Part shown: piece after piece, positions 46,568-59,360 of the stretch
Position numbering within the stretch: position 1 is the first letter of the stretch
Layout: each line of letters begins with the position of its first letter
Assembly: GCA_013365325.1 (NCBI GenBank)
Contig: JABVXV010000030.1
Coordinates: forward strand, 62,001-126,000
Reading direction: 5' to 3'
DNA length: 64,000 bases
From: Dipetalonema caudispina
Taxonomy: Eukaryota > Nematoda > Chromadorea > Rhabditida > Onchocercidae
Notes under the pieces: generated by a model
Told to the model about the DNA's origin: nothing
What the model saw: only the letters and a program-made list of their open reading frames with translations
The model's database searches: none
Program-made: the position numbers and the translations under genes

Positions 46568-47674
46568 GTTTGCTAATTTTTTGTATACTTCTTTTCTTAT
46601 TCTTTCTGATAAACTTTGCTGATGTTTTGATGACAGCTTTGGCTCTCTTATTATTATGAATTACACTTTTCTTATGAAAATTTCGTTTTATGTCTTTTTA
46701 AAATTTTCTATCTATACGATAATGAGAACAAGGAAAGAAAGGATGAAATTGACTGCGATTATGAATAACAGAGAGTACGCTATTGTTAGTGTATTTTAAG
46801 TTTTGCCACACTCGACCTATATTTACTTAAATATTATATTCATAAAGTGTAAAGTTTAAATGTCAATAAGGGACAATGCCTGGTAATATTGGATATCTTT
46901 TATGGCTATTGATAAGTTGACAATTGTGATGAAAAGCTATTTTTCTGATAAAGTTTCCCCATTTCAAACTTTACTACGAATCAATAATCTAAGTAATTAT
47001 ACACAGTAGTGTCACATTTATATGTTTTGTTTACAAGATATGTCATTACAGTCTAGTCATCACAACAATTTGAGTATGAAAAAGGGTTATCCAGTAATTG
47101 TGTTGTAATTGGAATGCTCAATATCCATAATTCTGACCAGTTATTTAAAATAACAATCGATATTTTTTAATGTTTCTTCATAATTTTTCCCTCTGAATTC
47201 CAAATCTCCCTTATAATCTTATTCAATTAAATTTGATCGAAATCTTAAAAAACAAAACTGACCAAATGGTGTGAACAGATGCATGACGCCATTAGATTTC
47301 TATTCCATTTCATTTCAGTAATTGTGTAATTGTTGTAAAATTTTTATATAAAGCTATACTCGGATATTTTCCATCCTTATGTGCTCCATAACAACGTGTG
47401 AAAGATTAGGGAATCTGTATTAATTTTTGAAACAACTAGAAATTTTAGAAAATCTAAAGTCTCAGTAAAATTCTCGCTTTTAAAATTCACAGCACTGCAA
47501 CTTCTGAAATTTAATTGCTTTTGAATTAATGTGTTTGCATATTTTATATGATGAAATGAATAATTAATTGCACCAAATAATCGTCTTTTTATCGAAATGT
47601 ACTAATTGTTAGTGGTGCGAAAAATTCCAGGCCCAGAATGATGCATCGATAACAAGAAATGCCTATTATGCAAA

Positions 47675-50600
47675 ATGAGCACCACCAGTACTCTAATCCT
47701 GTCCCAATTTATTTCTATTCTCTTCCTGTTTCATATCAATGCAGGTTTGATTTAGCTTTGAAATTTATCACATAGTTTCATAAATCATAACACCGTTAAC
47801 TATTTCACAAATTTCAGGATTGAAAGGGGGTAATTTCATAAAACATACTGCAAAATGCGTGAAGATTAATTTGAGTACGTTACGTGAAATTTACTGCATT
47901 TAAATTACTTCGTTGTCAATTCTATTTTGAAATTATGCTATCTAAATCTCTTTATATGTTATCAGGCCTAAAACCGAATTTGTGGTTCCCTTATGCTAGG
48001 TAGTTCATCACGAAGAGAAGCTTTTAAAGGTGGCTTTCAATACTAGCAAGGGATATTTTATATTCAATTTCTGATTTTTGAACTTGGAAAACAACATGGT
48101 AGTAAATCATGTCTCACTTTAATTTGGTTGTGAAAATTAGCCGTTGATTACCGGACTAAATACTAAATTAGATTTGATAATATTTGAAAAGTTCCTTTGA
48201 GATTTTTGGAACTTTGCATTTCCTTTCTTTTTTTGATTAGCATTTCAACGAAAGAGACGCAGTAGGCTTTTCTGCAAATTGCTATTTTCGTCATATAACT
48301 TATTTTCATGAAATAAAATGAAATGCGTTTTGTGTGTTTGTAAGAAAGTAATCAATTTCCTTACCAAATCGAATTCCTCCTACCTGTGTCACAACCATAT
48401 TTTATTTGATACACAGAGGGAGAAAAATCAGCAAATTTTGATTTGATTTGATTTGATTTGATTTGACAGAAAGCTACAAGAGACCTTTTTATTCAATTAT
48501 TAAATTTCATAAAATTTCTGATATTGCAATCCAGGTAGTGCTCGGCTGTTGAAAACGGAAACGAATAAAATCAAACCCAAAGTGGTTAACGAAATGCTGG
48601 TACCAAGGTATATATTTTTAGATTCTTATATTTCTGCAAAACCATGAAATTTTCAACAATCCTTTCGTTCTTCAAAAACTCTTAGTGTTTTGATCTTTCT
48701 TAAGTACCACGAGCAATTATCTTTCAATAGTGACATCTTAGTTTCAAAATTTGGTTATCCAGGACATTTTAACTAGGAAATTGTATAATGATGTTTCCGG
48801 AACGAATAAATCTGAAAAAGAGAGAAAAGAAATGTATGTTTGTGAATATGAAATGTTGGATTATAAACGCAGATCATGTAGTCTTCACTCTCCAATCTAT
48901 TGTCAAAAGCAAAACCAGGGAAATTTGAAATGCGAGAAAGACTTTGAAGACTTTCAAAATTGTGCAGAAATAAATTTCCCAAAAGTAGAGAATCATAGCA
49001 AAAGAGATGACAGGCAGTAAGATACACTGATAAAGTATAATAGGTAAATAACAATGTCGGCATGTTATGATAGGAATAAAAACTGGTAGAACTGGATCTG
49101 AATCCCTCAGATAATCTAAAAATGCTTGGAACAACATAGATTAATTGATCATAGTTTCGTTTTTGATTTTTCATTTGATCTGCTTGTATATCTGAAGCCT
49201 AGAGAATAAAATAAACGTTCCTAATTATGAATGAATACAAGTACAGATATTCAACAACAGCATTGATGTGTGAACCGGTATTTACTGGTACCAACAGTCA
49301 GGCGCAATGGTATCACAATGGCATAGTTGTTGCAAATGTTTCAAGGTAATTGTTTCAAATTCGCAAGAAAATAATAAATTTTGAAAATTGTATGTTGCTA
49401 CAGTTTTGAAATTTGACAAGACCAGGCTCCTATAGCTTTCTAATAAAATAACTCAATTCTCTCTTCCTCTTAAACATTGGACACTTAACGGATTTGAAAA
49501 TCATTTCGATATTTGTGAATAGTTTCAATCTCGTTTCATTCCGGTGATAGCTTAATATTCAGTACAATTGCGCATATATTTTTAAACTTTTAAAATAGCT
49601 TACTCTTGAATTCCTTCCATATTTTTTACAACAATATTCTTTGCTCATCGAATATACTAAATTTGAAAAGGAAAAAGTCACAATAGCTATTTGTGTTTTG
49701 AAAATTTCTTCTGCACTTCTTCATTGCAAACATTCCACAACAGAACTTCCTTCTTCTATTTAATAGCATTTGCTTGCAGTACTTCAAATGCAGTATTGCA
49801 CGACTGTACATATTATACCGAACAAGCTATTCCAGATGTTGGCTTCCTTATTATTACAAATATATCTCTTGGTAAGTTATTCTTTCAGATTTATCAAACC
49901 ATTCATTCTTTTCGCATTTTCTATAAATGTCAAAATTCACACTTTAAAAATCATTTCTGATTTCTATGAAATATTTCATGAAAGTGGACTTTCTAAAATT
50001 GAAGGAACTTTTTGTTCATTTCAGAGGATGAAGGTGACTATTGGTGTCGTCGAATAGATGATGGACAGGAAGGTGAGGTAGCTCGAATTGTTGTTGCTTA
50101 TGTGGAACCGTTTCCAAATAATTCCCGACCAATATTTCATCCAGCTCTACCACACTTTGGACAGCATGTTACCGCTCATTGTCCAAGAACTAAAGCTGTT
50201 CCATCACCAACCTATACCTGGTTCTTGGTAGGTAATTTTGCTACAACCTTTTCATGAATTGCTTGGAATATTAGTGGCATGAATTATTCGTATTTGCATC
50301 AATAACTGATATTTGCTCATTGATATTCAGCTTTTTCTTTTTTCTTTTCTTTTTTTTGTTTATCATACATGAAATTTCAGAATGGAGAAGCAGTTGATTT
50401 GTCAACCAAACGAATTATTCAGAATTCAAATGGCTCACTTCAAATTCAACAATTTTTGCGACAAGATATTGGTGTTTACGAATGTATTGTAAAAAATTTT
50501 GCGGGTCGTACAAGTGCCAGAACATACATGGATGCCATTCCGCTTATATCTAATGGTAACTGATTTCAAATAATTTACTGATATTTTCAAAATTTTTTGC

Positions 50601-51543
50601 GAAATTCATTTTCTACACGTATTTCTCAATACAACACCTAAAATTTTCATGTGAAATTCATTATAAACTTTGCGTGTAGAAATCATTTACGAAATTTGAT
50701 TACGAAACTATAGTGACATGAGAAGAAATATTTTTGTGATTTTATGTAAATTTGAACAATTTCGTTCAAACATCTCTGATTTAAATTATGCTTATTTAAG
50801 AAAGACTTGCAGATGTTTTTGATAGCACAATTTTCACAAGTGCTTGTCAAAATGTATCTCGAAGTGGACTGTTGTGGTTCTTAATTGGTTGTTTGGCAAC
50901 GAGGTTTGGTATTTTCACTTCTGCTTGTATTTTACCATGACTAATTTACATATGTTTTAATTTTTAACAATCTGAATCAATATAGATTATAAGTTTAATG
51001 GCATACATCGCGATAAATTGTGTTGCATTATCTCTGCATGTTTCAAAGTTATTTGATACTTATCGGTTATTAGCCAAATAATTTTAGGCCTTGTAACCTT
51101 TCGAAAAAACATTGACGATTATATAACTTAAGATAGAAGAGTGCTGGAATTTTAAACATTGAATACTCAAGTTAGAATTTTAATAACAGGCTACAATTCA
51201 ATTTTTATTAGAAATTAGACCTATTTAGCTTAAGTGGAATCTTTTAACTCTTTTGAAGGAACTGCCCACAAATTAGTTTAACTAACCAAAATTCAAAAAC
51301 TGCGATAAACAAACTAATGAAAAAGTTCAATGAACTTTTTTTTTCAGTGCTGCTATGCTCTCTTATTTGATATGTGCAGTACTGCTTGCACGAACTAGTT
51401 ATCGGAGCAGGACATCACTCTATCTAAGTCCATTCTTTCAAATTCATCCAAATTTCGCACCAGGATTCCGGAAAGTTATTGCACCAATTGCTGATGTGCA
51501 CCGTAATCTTCATACAAATGCACCTGAACAGTATAATGTTTAG
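47675..51543 (+). CDS. Two-Ig-domain type I membrane protein
   Basis: Eight exons: 47675-47744, 48535-48607, 49247-49345, 49780-49871, 50025-50227, 50381-50555, 50813-50903, 51348-51543; 332 residues. Residues 1-23 are a signal peptide (MSTTSTLILSQF then hydrophobic). Ig domain 1, about 45-130, has its B-strand Cys in ALMCEP, the Trp in AQWYHNG and the F-strand motif DEGDYWC. Ig domain 2, about 140-225, has AHCPRTK, the Trp in YTWFLNGE and DIGVYECIVKN. A membrane segment follows (about 256-282, LLWFLIGCLA and MLSYLICAVLLA) and then a cytoplasmic tail of about 50 residues ending QYNV. Likely a cell-surface adhesion or recognition protein, in the general class of nematode ZIG and IGCM proteins; I cannot name the exact orthologue. 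An extra open exon sits in intron 2 (listed separately). Confidence 0.88.
48437..48466. repeat. (TTTGA)n pentanucleotide repeat
   Basis: Five to six tandem ATTTG units in intron 1 of the Ig-domain gene. Confidence 0.9.
48763..49016 (+). CDS. Possible alternative exon of the Ig-domain gene, Cys-rich
   Basis: Between exons 2 and 3, after a TATCCAG acceptor, an open frame of 84 codons ends at a consensus donor (CA then GTAAGA) in phase 2, which is exactly the phase that exon 3 accepts. The segment is charged and has six cysteines (motifs MYVCEYEMLDYKRRSC and CQKQNQGNLKCEKD). It does not match the phase of the normal exon 2 donor, so it cannot be a simple cassette; it would need another upstream exon, its own start, or a different exon 2 donor (a GTACCA in phase 0 exists at 48598). 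The opposite strand is also open here, which I take as a shadow of the purine-rich coding strand. Confidence 0.4.
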
Positions 51544-54500
51544 TGAAGATGTACTGCACGATCACTCTCTGATCAGTGTATTTTAATTTCGCATTGCCTT
51601 TTCACCATGTTAAAGAGATGGAAATAATTCAGATCGGCATTTGACTTAGCTGAAATACTTCGAATTTGAACTGTTTTATAGGACAGGAATAACTCGCAGA
51701 TACATCTGCATAAATTCTTCCGTGAATTTAAAAAACTTTTTCGAGATAAATTTGGATATTTCTATGAATAGGGATGAAGGTTAAAAATTGAAGTTTATTT
51801 GATTGCTGTTTAGTTCTCATCTACCATTATTGTTCTTGTCCGATATCCTTTTTCTGCTTATTAGAAATTATTAATTTGTGTCTCTACTGAAATGTTTCTG
51901 GTCAATATGCTGCATATTCCCTTTACCTGTCGGAAAATTTCACATCATTACCAAAAATGACAAATCTTCAAGGTTTTCTTCAAAATTAATCAGTAATTAG
52001 TTTATCGATACCTATTGAATGCTTCACTACAAGGTTACAATGCCTTGCTTACAATCAGATAATCACATTTCTCAGCTATTATATTTATCCACAGTGTATC
52101 GCCAAAAAGTGGTCCAATCATTTATATGTTAAGTCTTGATCGAATATTATTTGTCATTTGTTTACCCATCAAAAAAGATATTTGGTATCTTTAATAACTT
52201 GCATATTATGAATTTTTAATACCTACTCTTTTCTTGCATTCTGTCCACTTTCTCTACATATTACCTACCACCACCCTCAATTTGTAGTATCGATGAATTT
52301 TGCATAATAAGAACTGCGCCATTTCTACGGGTATTTTTGTAATCTCTATGTTTATCATTGAAAGTAACATTGTTATTTGCTATTCCCAAACATTTGAAAT
52401 GAGCTTTGTATTTCATTTTATTATGAATAAGTCATACTATGATTTTGAACAAATTCAAACAATTCAGTTATTGAAAATCAACTAAAGACAAAAAATATTG
52501 GCTAGAATTAAGGCTGTTTAAATACGATATTTTCATGGGTATTATATCCTATTTGTTCATTATCTGAAAATTATCAACATAGTGATGTATTATTGGCTAC
52601 TTTTAAGTAAACTTGAAAGTTTTAGGCACAACTTTTCGCACTTTTCGATTTGAACGAAAGGAAGTTGCATTATTACATAAAGTCAACTTACGCATCGTTT
52701 TGCTGTTTTCTAAATATAGCTTGGTTCGACTTCTCAGAATTAAAATATTCTATTGCCTTTGACCTCTATTTGAAACTGATACTTTCAAAAGAGCTGTTTC
52801 TGTAATGTCAAATTATTAGCTTTACAAAGATTTGATCCCAATACATTAGTGTTGTAATCACTTAGTAAAAGTTCACATATGCATTCCTACCTCGTTTTTT
52901 GGATACCATTTCTATCGGCCGTACCTATCGGATTCTTCATGTAGAATTTTTCACACATAATTCATTCATAAATATTAGAAAAGCAAACTTAGCAACATTT
53001 TATGTCAGGATTTTTGACAATTGTTAGCGCAAGTTAAATGGAAATATGAAAGATGAACGGCCCTTCAATCATTTTTACAGTAGTGTGTTGCAATGTTATC
53101 GGAGGAAAAAAACAAGGTAGTGTTTAAAATAAATATATGATAAATGAAGATAATCGACGGTTTCTGTCCCGTACTATCACTGTGAAAGGCAAATTAGTTG
53201 AACGATTCATTGTCTCTACACTTTTACGATCATCGTACCATCAGTTCTCTTTCCCATCATTATTATTTTAAAATTTATTTTCTTGCTATTCAAAATTAGA
53301 TAAAGTCAGGAATCAGGAGAAATGAATGCAATAGCATACTTCTTTTGTACCAAATCTGACGCTATTTTTTGCTATTTGAGAAATTTAAACTTTGGTTTGA
53401 AGGAATTCTAATCAAAGCAAATCAAGCGGATACTCAACCAAGTTTTGAATTATATAACCAAATTTTAAATAAACCTTAGTTAAGTGTAAATCTTTAAAAT
53501 ATAACAGTATGACTTAAATAACCAAATGACTGGAATACTTTTAAAATAATGCTGACCTAAGTATCTGAAGAATGGACAAAGTTTATGACACTACCATAAG
53601 AGATGGACCTATCGATGAGAGATATATGACACAAAATTACAGTGAAATTAAGAACTTGCTAAAAGACAATGCCAGAAGTCCAAATCTTCCATTCCTCTAA
53701 ATTCATATTTTCCCTTCGGCATTACTAAAAATCTTGTCAGCTACCCAACAAGGTTCACTAGAAGCTCATCAAAAATCTATTCGAAAACACTAGAGTCAAA
53801 CTTGAAACATATTCAGAATTTGTTGGTCACTTACCAAAAAGATTGAAAAAATTTATGCAATATTGAGTACTTGCTCTCTTACTATTCACAGTTCCATCAA
53901 TATATTCCTTTTAATAACTTGCGATCACATATTCCACTTGTAATGTCATTTATGAATTATTATGGTGCACCGTTCAAAATTAGCTTTCCCTGGATTGTAA
54001 TAGAAAATGAAATTCACAATCCTTTGAGTACACGTTTTATTAGGCTAAAACTATGAGAAACTCAAAAATCCTCCTCACTCCACATCTCAAAAAGAACTTG
54101 CTGGAGGAAAATTTAACATGCGAAAATACAATTTCAGTAATATCATTTTCACTGAAGTACAAATTAAAGAAAAGATACTTTGCAGAAACATCATTAAGGC
54201 AAACAAAGCTGAACTGATTTTAACTCAGCGGTAAATCAAAAACGAAAGACGTGGCCTCTTATCGTGAGACGTAACCTCTCATGGTGAAAATTCATCGCGA
54301 AAACTGGGTAAACTTCCAACCTTTCATAGCTAATAAAAGTTTTGAATTCAACGTAGTTAATACTTTAGTAACGCAAACAAAATATCTTATGCTGTGCCCT
54401 ATATAAAGGCATTTCAAAAAAGCAATGAAAGACATGGACTATGAAAGTTTAAAGATTCTTCATCCAGATAGAAAAATTTCTACTTCAACAATGGAACCTA

Positions 54501-54775
54501 TAAGAGTAAAGGAAGGGCATGAAATTTATGGTAAATATAAAATTAAAATTAATGCATTATTCTTTCTTCCTTCCTGTTCAATGCAGATATACTGCACCGC
54601 CGTTAAACTAACAAAACAGTTGTCTACTACCAGCAAATGTTTTAAAAGAAACACCCAGTATTTTTCCTTAATGCAATATTATCAAGTGACCAAAAATCCA
54701 AAACAAAATCAATGATTCCAAACATCGAGAGACCACAATTGTTGTTTACTCCAATAGTTGTTATTTACAGCGATA
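51544..54775. other. Intergenic, with coding-like debris at 53.5-54.7 kb
   Basis: No gene was assembled. Two short ATG frames on the plus strand look protein-like: 53573-53701 (begins MDKVYDTTIRDGPIDERY) and 54425-54715 (begins MKDMDYESLKILHPDRK, with a possible donor at about 54533). They share no recognisable domain and the DNA between them is full of stops, so this may be a decayed gene or element. Confidence 0.3.
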
Positions 54776-56270
54776 TTACTTTTTTACAAATATTTCATTT
54801 GGTAGCGGTAACAAATGCAAAAGAGAGCCGAAAATTGATAGCCAGCTGAAAAAAGTTATGGTCACTCAGAGAAATCAGAAAATCATCAAAACCACAAACT
54901 CTTATATATAAAAATTCTCCTACTTTTTTAAATCAAATACGTTATAAAAGGAAAATAAAAAGAAAACAGGTAGCTTTTTTTTACGCTAACGTAGTAAAAA
55001 ACATTTTACGAAAATTAATGATCGTTAAACACTTAAAATGCTTAAAAAGGACTTGGCAAGCATTAGGGTTTATATATTATCTTCATTTAGATATATTTTT
55101 CGATGCAAAGGAACAAATGAAAGTAACTCACCTAATAACATAGTTATCGTAACGGACATTTTTCATGAGATCTGCTGTCCTACAAGGGTGAAAGTGGTAA
55201 AAAAGAAGATTGAATATAGGATGTTCGCGCTGAGATATTGAAGTTAAACAATCTGCCAATATAGCTTTCTGTTTCTCAGCAGGCATCAGTTCCAAAATTT
55301 CCTCTACGTTCAATAAAGCACCGGCTGCAACAAATCCCTAGTTTTCATTACGGACTTTTACATTTATACCTTATAACCGTCTGTCTTGGGCAAAGCAAAT
55401 TTAATTTTGAATTAAAACTAATATTTATGAAGATTCTTGAAAACATAAATAATGCTAGCCTTTTTGTTTAGATCATGAAATATGTACTTTAAAAACATCG
55501 CCCGTTACTTTAACGAATATTTTCGAAAGTAAACAGCCACGAAAAGAATTACAGATGACATTTCCCGTAAACCCAACTTTGGGAATATGTATTAAACTAA
55601 CTCCTGTGAGTTAATAAAGTGCAATCACCATTCATTTTCAAAATAATAAAAAATAATTAATATAAAACAAAGGACAAAAAAGGACTTTGTCGACTGAAAA
55701 TAAACCACAATATCGGAACTTCGTAGCTTTCACTATAAGTAATATGAAATGTGCGTAAAATTGTCTCGCCGTTTAAGTTTAGCACTGAACTGTTTGACAA
55801 AAATTGCCCATTTCTGTACTGAAATTTTAAAAATTTCTTCTAAATGTAAATAAAATTATATTTTTAGAGATCCTAAAATCAAAGCTTTGTCTAATTCATA
55901 TAGCATAAATTCATTTATTTCTTATCAAATAAATATAGTCGAAAGATGTCCTGCAAATAAAGAAAAAAAAAAAAAAAAACAAGACATATTCTGAGATTCA
56001 GTCCTTCCACTAGTTAAACGATTCTGTTGAATGACTTTCTGAATAATGTTAAAAAGAACTTCTGTAATCTCTTTAATAAGAAAACAATGTTCGGTGATGA
56101 GAACCTAAACTAACACGCTGAACTTCAATATCACAATTTTGAAAGTGTCGCAGATTAAAAGAGATACTCACATCATTAAACTGCCACTGGTATCTCAGGT
56201 CCAAATCCGCCGTTTTCTCAACAAGTTCTGCAATATCTCGATTAAATGTTGCCTTGCTTATTGTTCCCAT
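54776..56270 (-). CDS. atg-10: Autophagy E2-like conjugating enzyme ATG10
   Basis: Four minus-strand exons: 56270-56172, 55818-55686, 55324-55132, 54845-54776; 164 residues, short like other nematode and yeast-type ATG10. ATG10 takes the ubiquitin-like ATG12 (LGG-3 in C. elegans) from the E1 ATG7 and transfers it to ATG5, a step in autophagosome formation. Family signatures appear in order: an N-terminal helix then YQWQF (residues 1-33); the core strand SYEVPILWF (about 65-73); a helix NVEEILELM; the segment TSISQREHPIF; the catalytic motif FHPCRTADLM with active Cys at residue 125 (codon 55184-55182); and the C-terminal WLSIFG. All junctions keep frame; donors are GTGAGT, GTCCTT and GTGAGT, acceptors TTTCAG, TTGCAG and TTTCAG. 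The final exon encodes only 22 residues. No single frame exceeds about 60 codons, so the gene is invisible without splicing. Confidence 0.9.
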
Positions 56271-57270
56271 TAGTGTTTCGATTAATCAGTTCCTGTAAAA
56301 CAATTTGAATAACGACATCAAAAGGCCAGCATTTGAATAGCACATTTAATTTCTGCCTTTTTCAAATCACAGTTCTCTCAGAAGTTTTGAAATAGTTATT
56401 TTTCTTTATCATGGTTACATGTTACTTACCACTACACTACCAACTTCATTATTCACTAACTGCAGGTAAAGACCGAACTGCCACGACCAACAAGTCGGAA
56501 ATCGTTTCCGGAAAAACATTACCATAACAAAAGTGGCATGCAACGGTAATGAAATTAAGCATTCTTATATAGTTATTCTCAGACTACGAGTGAAGTAGAG
56601 TGCTTTGCAGGAAGAATAAAGGTCAGTCGGATTTGAATTGATAATGAATTTGAATGGGGAGATGCGGATTAGTTAGATCTGATATGCTTAAAAATTTCAT
56701 TAAATAAACGGAGTAAATAGGGTTGCGGGTGGAAATGTATCGGTATGAAGTACGACAAAAATTAATAGGAATTCTAATGGTTAAGATCTTTAAACATAAT
56801 CAGAAAACTAAGCAATAGAAAAATGGAAGAAAGAGATCCGTGAAAAGATGTCACTTATAATGAAATTGAAACGAGGATGACAGTTTTGGTTGTTTAATGC
56901 TTACATGTGATTCTGATCCAAACATTATGATGGCAAAACTGACCGGTAGAGAAACAGGATGCTCAAAAGGTAAAGATGATTCAATACATATATTTGATAT
57001 TGGAAGAAAAAAGACTTTCTTTTTCTTAAGAAGCTACTGCATTAATAAGCATATATGGGTACATGCATTAAGTTTATCCTCATTTTAAGCCAGTCCACGA
57101 ATCAAAGGACGACATTTATAGATATGGACAGAGGGCAAAGGACAAAGGACAAACCACACTGTTAACATCAAACTTCAGTGTAAACAAACAACATCGAGTG
57201 CTCAGGTCAACATTTCTTATACACCAAATATACATAGATACACATTCAGACATCGTCCACATATTCGCAC
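56271..57270. other. Region upstream of atg-10, one weak plus-strand frame
   Basis: Presumed atg-10 promoter side. A plus-strand frame at about 56876-57088 is open for some 70 codons with ordinary composition near its start (DSDPNIMMAKLTGRETGCSK) and a possible GTAAAG donor at about 56970. No partner exon was found and I do not assign a gene. Confidence 0.3.
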
Positions 57271-57272
57271 CC

Positions 57273-57364
57273 AAACATACATAACACACATACATACACA
57301 TAGGGACACACATACACACACACACATACACATAAACACATACATACACATACATACACACATA

Positions 57365-57397
<33 letters not shown>

Positions 57398-57398
57398 G
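57273..57398. repeat. (CA)n / (CATA)n microsatellite
   Basis: About 125 bases of CA and ACAT repeats ending in an uninterrupted CA run (about 57372-57398). Open frames over it on the minus strand encode only Val/Cys/Tyr repeats and are artefacts. Confidence 0.95.
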
Positions 57399-57787
57399 GA
57401 CATACACGGATCGATGAATAAACAAACTGTCCTCCTTTTGCAGTATACGCATTGGAATTAGAATTCTCATCTTTACTGAACATTACGATGTTCATTTCTA
57501 AGTGTGTGTTTTTTGTTTTTTCTAAAGTTCAAAAAGATTTGAGCTATCTTCATTTCGATTGATCGTTTTAGACATGAAGTTGAAGTGAAGAATAAGAAGA
57601 GTGATGTTTGTCTATCTGTTGTTTCAATTTATCAGTTTACAATTGTGGATAGACAGAAATTTCAGTCTAGCTGAGTTATTTCTTTTTTTTTTTTTATCAT
57701 CTTCATGATAGCGTATCATTAAATAGATAGAATAAGAATGAGATTGCAAAAGGCTTGTCAGATGCCATATTTATCCTATCGGCGGCT

Positions 57788-58039
57788 TTATCGAGATGTG
57801 GAATGATCTTTCAACATGACTAAGTGCTGATAACTTGATTTCAGCACTGACTTCAAAGGCATGATTGATCTTTTGATGTTGCCGGAGATCCCGAAAAGTT
57901 CGAAAACTTTATAGGTCCATATATTTGCTATGAAATTATACTCTTCCTTATAATCAATCCATATCATATAAGCAAACTTATCTCTCGCCTTTTTCCACTT
58001 TTCTGTAATCATTTCTTTAATTAGTAGTTGATCTTTCAT
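57788..58039 (-). CDS. Candidate ORF, 83 aa, unrecognised
   Basis: Begins with ATG at 58039 and ends TAA at 57788. Lysine- and aromatic-rich N-terminal half (motifs EKWKKARDKFAYMIWIDY and KVFELFGISG), with mixed third-position bases in the second half. No signal peptide or known domain was recognised. It may be a small single-exon gene or one exon; a GT after TYK (about 57915) could act as a donor. Confidence 0.3.
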   Translation of the reverse strand: MKDQLLIKEMITEKWKKARDKFAYMIWIDYKEEYNFIANIWTYKVFELFGISGNIKRSIMPLKSVLKSSYQHLVMLKDHSTSR

Positions 58040-58941
58040 TGTAGATCTTGAATATTTATTGGTTAATTAGGTTTGCCCTGATTAATATTCCACAATCATC
58101 ATGCTTGCTTGCTATTTTACTCCACCTTTACATCATCAGTATAAATCACGATATGTACTGCAGTAAGTATCATGCGATGAACTGAATTATAAAGATCAAC
58201 AAAGGAATAAAAAAGGCTAGAAAAATTATCTTCTGATCATCCTTTATCAATATTGTATTTTGAAAATGTGATTATTTCCAGAAATAATTCCAGATGTATT
58301 CGATTTCCTGCATATGGTTTAAAATGACTGCTGGGAACAATATTAATGATGATGAAAGTATTTGTCTGTATAATGTCACATGTATTATGTGTGCTGAAAA
58401 CTCAGATTTCGAATTTTAACTTACTCCCTCTTTACCTGAAAAGCATTAAAAATGCTTAACAACTATTTAAAATTCATACTGAATTAGATCCTTCTCGATT
58501 TTCATTAATTACTCATTACTGGCACTTCCTGTCCGTAATCTTTGCTACCTTCATTAGTTGAAATTAAAAGAAATCTACCGAAATATGAGGTCACTATAAT
58601 TTTGTATGAAATTTCGTGACTAATAGTGGATAAAATTTTGATTGATGAAAAGAGTGATGGCCTTCAACTTTATCCAATTTTCCTTCAAACATTCATTGAC
58701 AATGATTGATGAGTATTAGTACGATTGTAGATGCAAATATACAACAATTATTTCCCATATAATTATAGCTTTTGTTAGTTGAGATCAATTGAAGTATTAC
58801 CCGGTTAAGGCTATTATTTCAAGGATTTTGTGGAACAAAACAGGAAAGAAGAATTGAAAAGTTTCAAGTTATTAGAATAGCGCATTCTATGCAGCGCTGG
58901 TAATATTCGGAGTGTCTCTATTATTTCGTTTTTCGTTTTTC

Positions 58942-58967
<26 letters not shown>
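58942..58967. repeat. Poly-T run, 26 bases
   Basis: Uninterrupted T run following TTTCG repeats; no attached element recognised. Confidence 0.9.
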
Positions 58968-58972
<5 letters not shown>

Positions 58973-59360
58973 ATTAATTAAAATATTACTTGCAATCCAT
59001 CCTTACCACCCATGAGAAGCATTATATATATTCTTGATGAAATTACATTCTCTTACTTTGTACATCGATGATGAGAAAAACTACTGGACCCGATCGTTTT
59101 TGCAATTACTTTCTGTGTAGTTTTTAGTGTTACTTGGGTTTCACTCAGGGGATATCGATAAAGATTAAGAGTTATACTGATCGATCTATTCACTAGTCAT
59201 TTGAATCAGTGTTAAGTGGTTAAAATGAAGTATCCATTCTGCTTACCTTCTTAGTTTACTCCTAGCAGTACTATCCAACAATAACCTAACTACTGGTGAT
59301 GAGAATAAAATGGATGGCGGTATTACACCGCGTAGTTTCTAACCTTGGCATGTAACTATT

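Larger units (their letters stand above)
34433..47674. other. 13-kb gene-poor region
   Basis: No gene could be built here. It contains several simple repeats, one 129-codon minus-strand frame (listed), a minus-strand frame at 45180-45422 with protein-like composition but no partners, and a short imperfect direct repeat (CATTCTTTCGGAATATTTT near 43276 and a diverged copy near 43307). An AATAAA at 34991-34996 could end the lat-2-like transcript. The 3' kilobases are presumably the promoter region of the Ig-domain gene. Confidence 0.5.

Noticed and set aside
48773..49174. 133-codon minus-strand open frame
   Set aside because: Antisense to a purine-rich, plus-strand exon candidate with consensus donor; hydrophobic Phe/Leu/Tyr composition is typical of such shadows.
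57116..57495. Minus-strand frames of about 74-95 codons rich in Val, Cys, Tyr and Met
   Set aside because: They are translations of the CA/CATA microsatellite.
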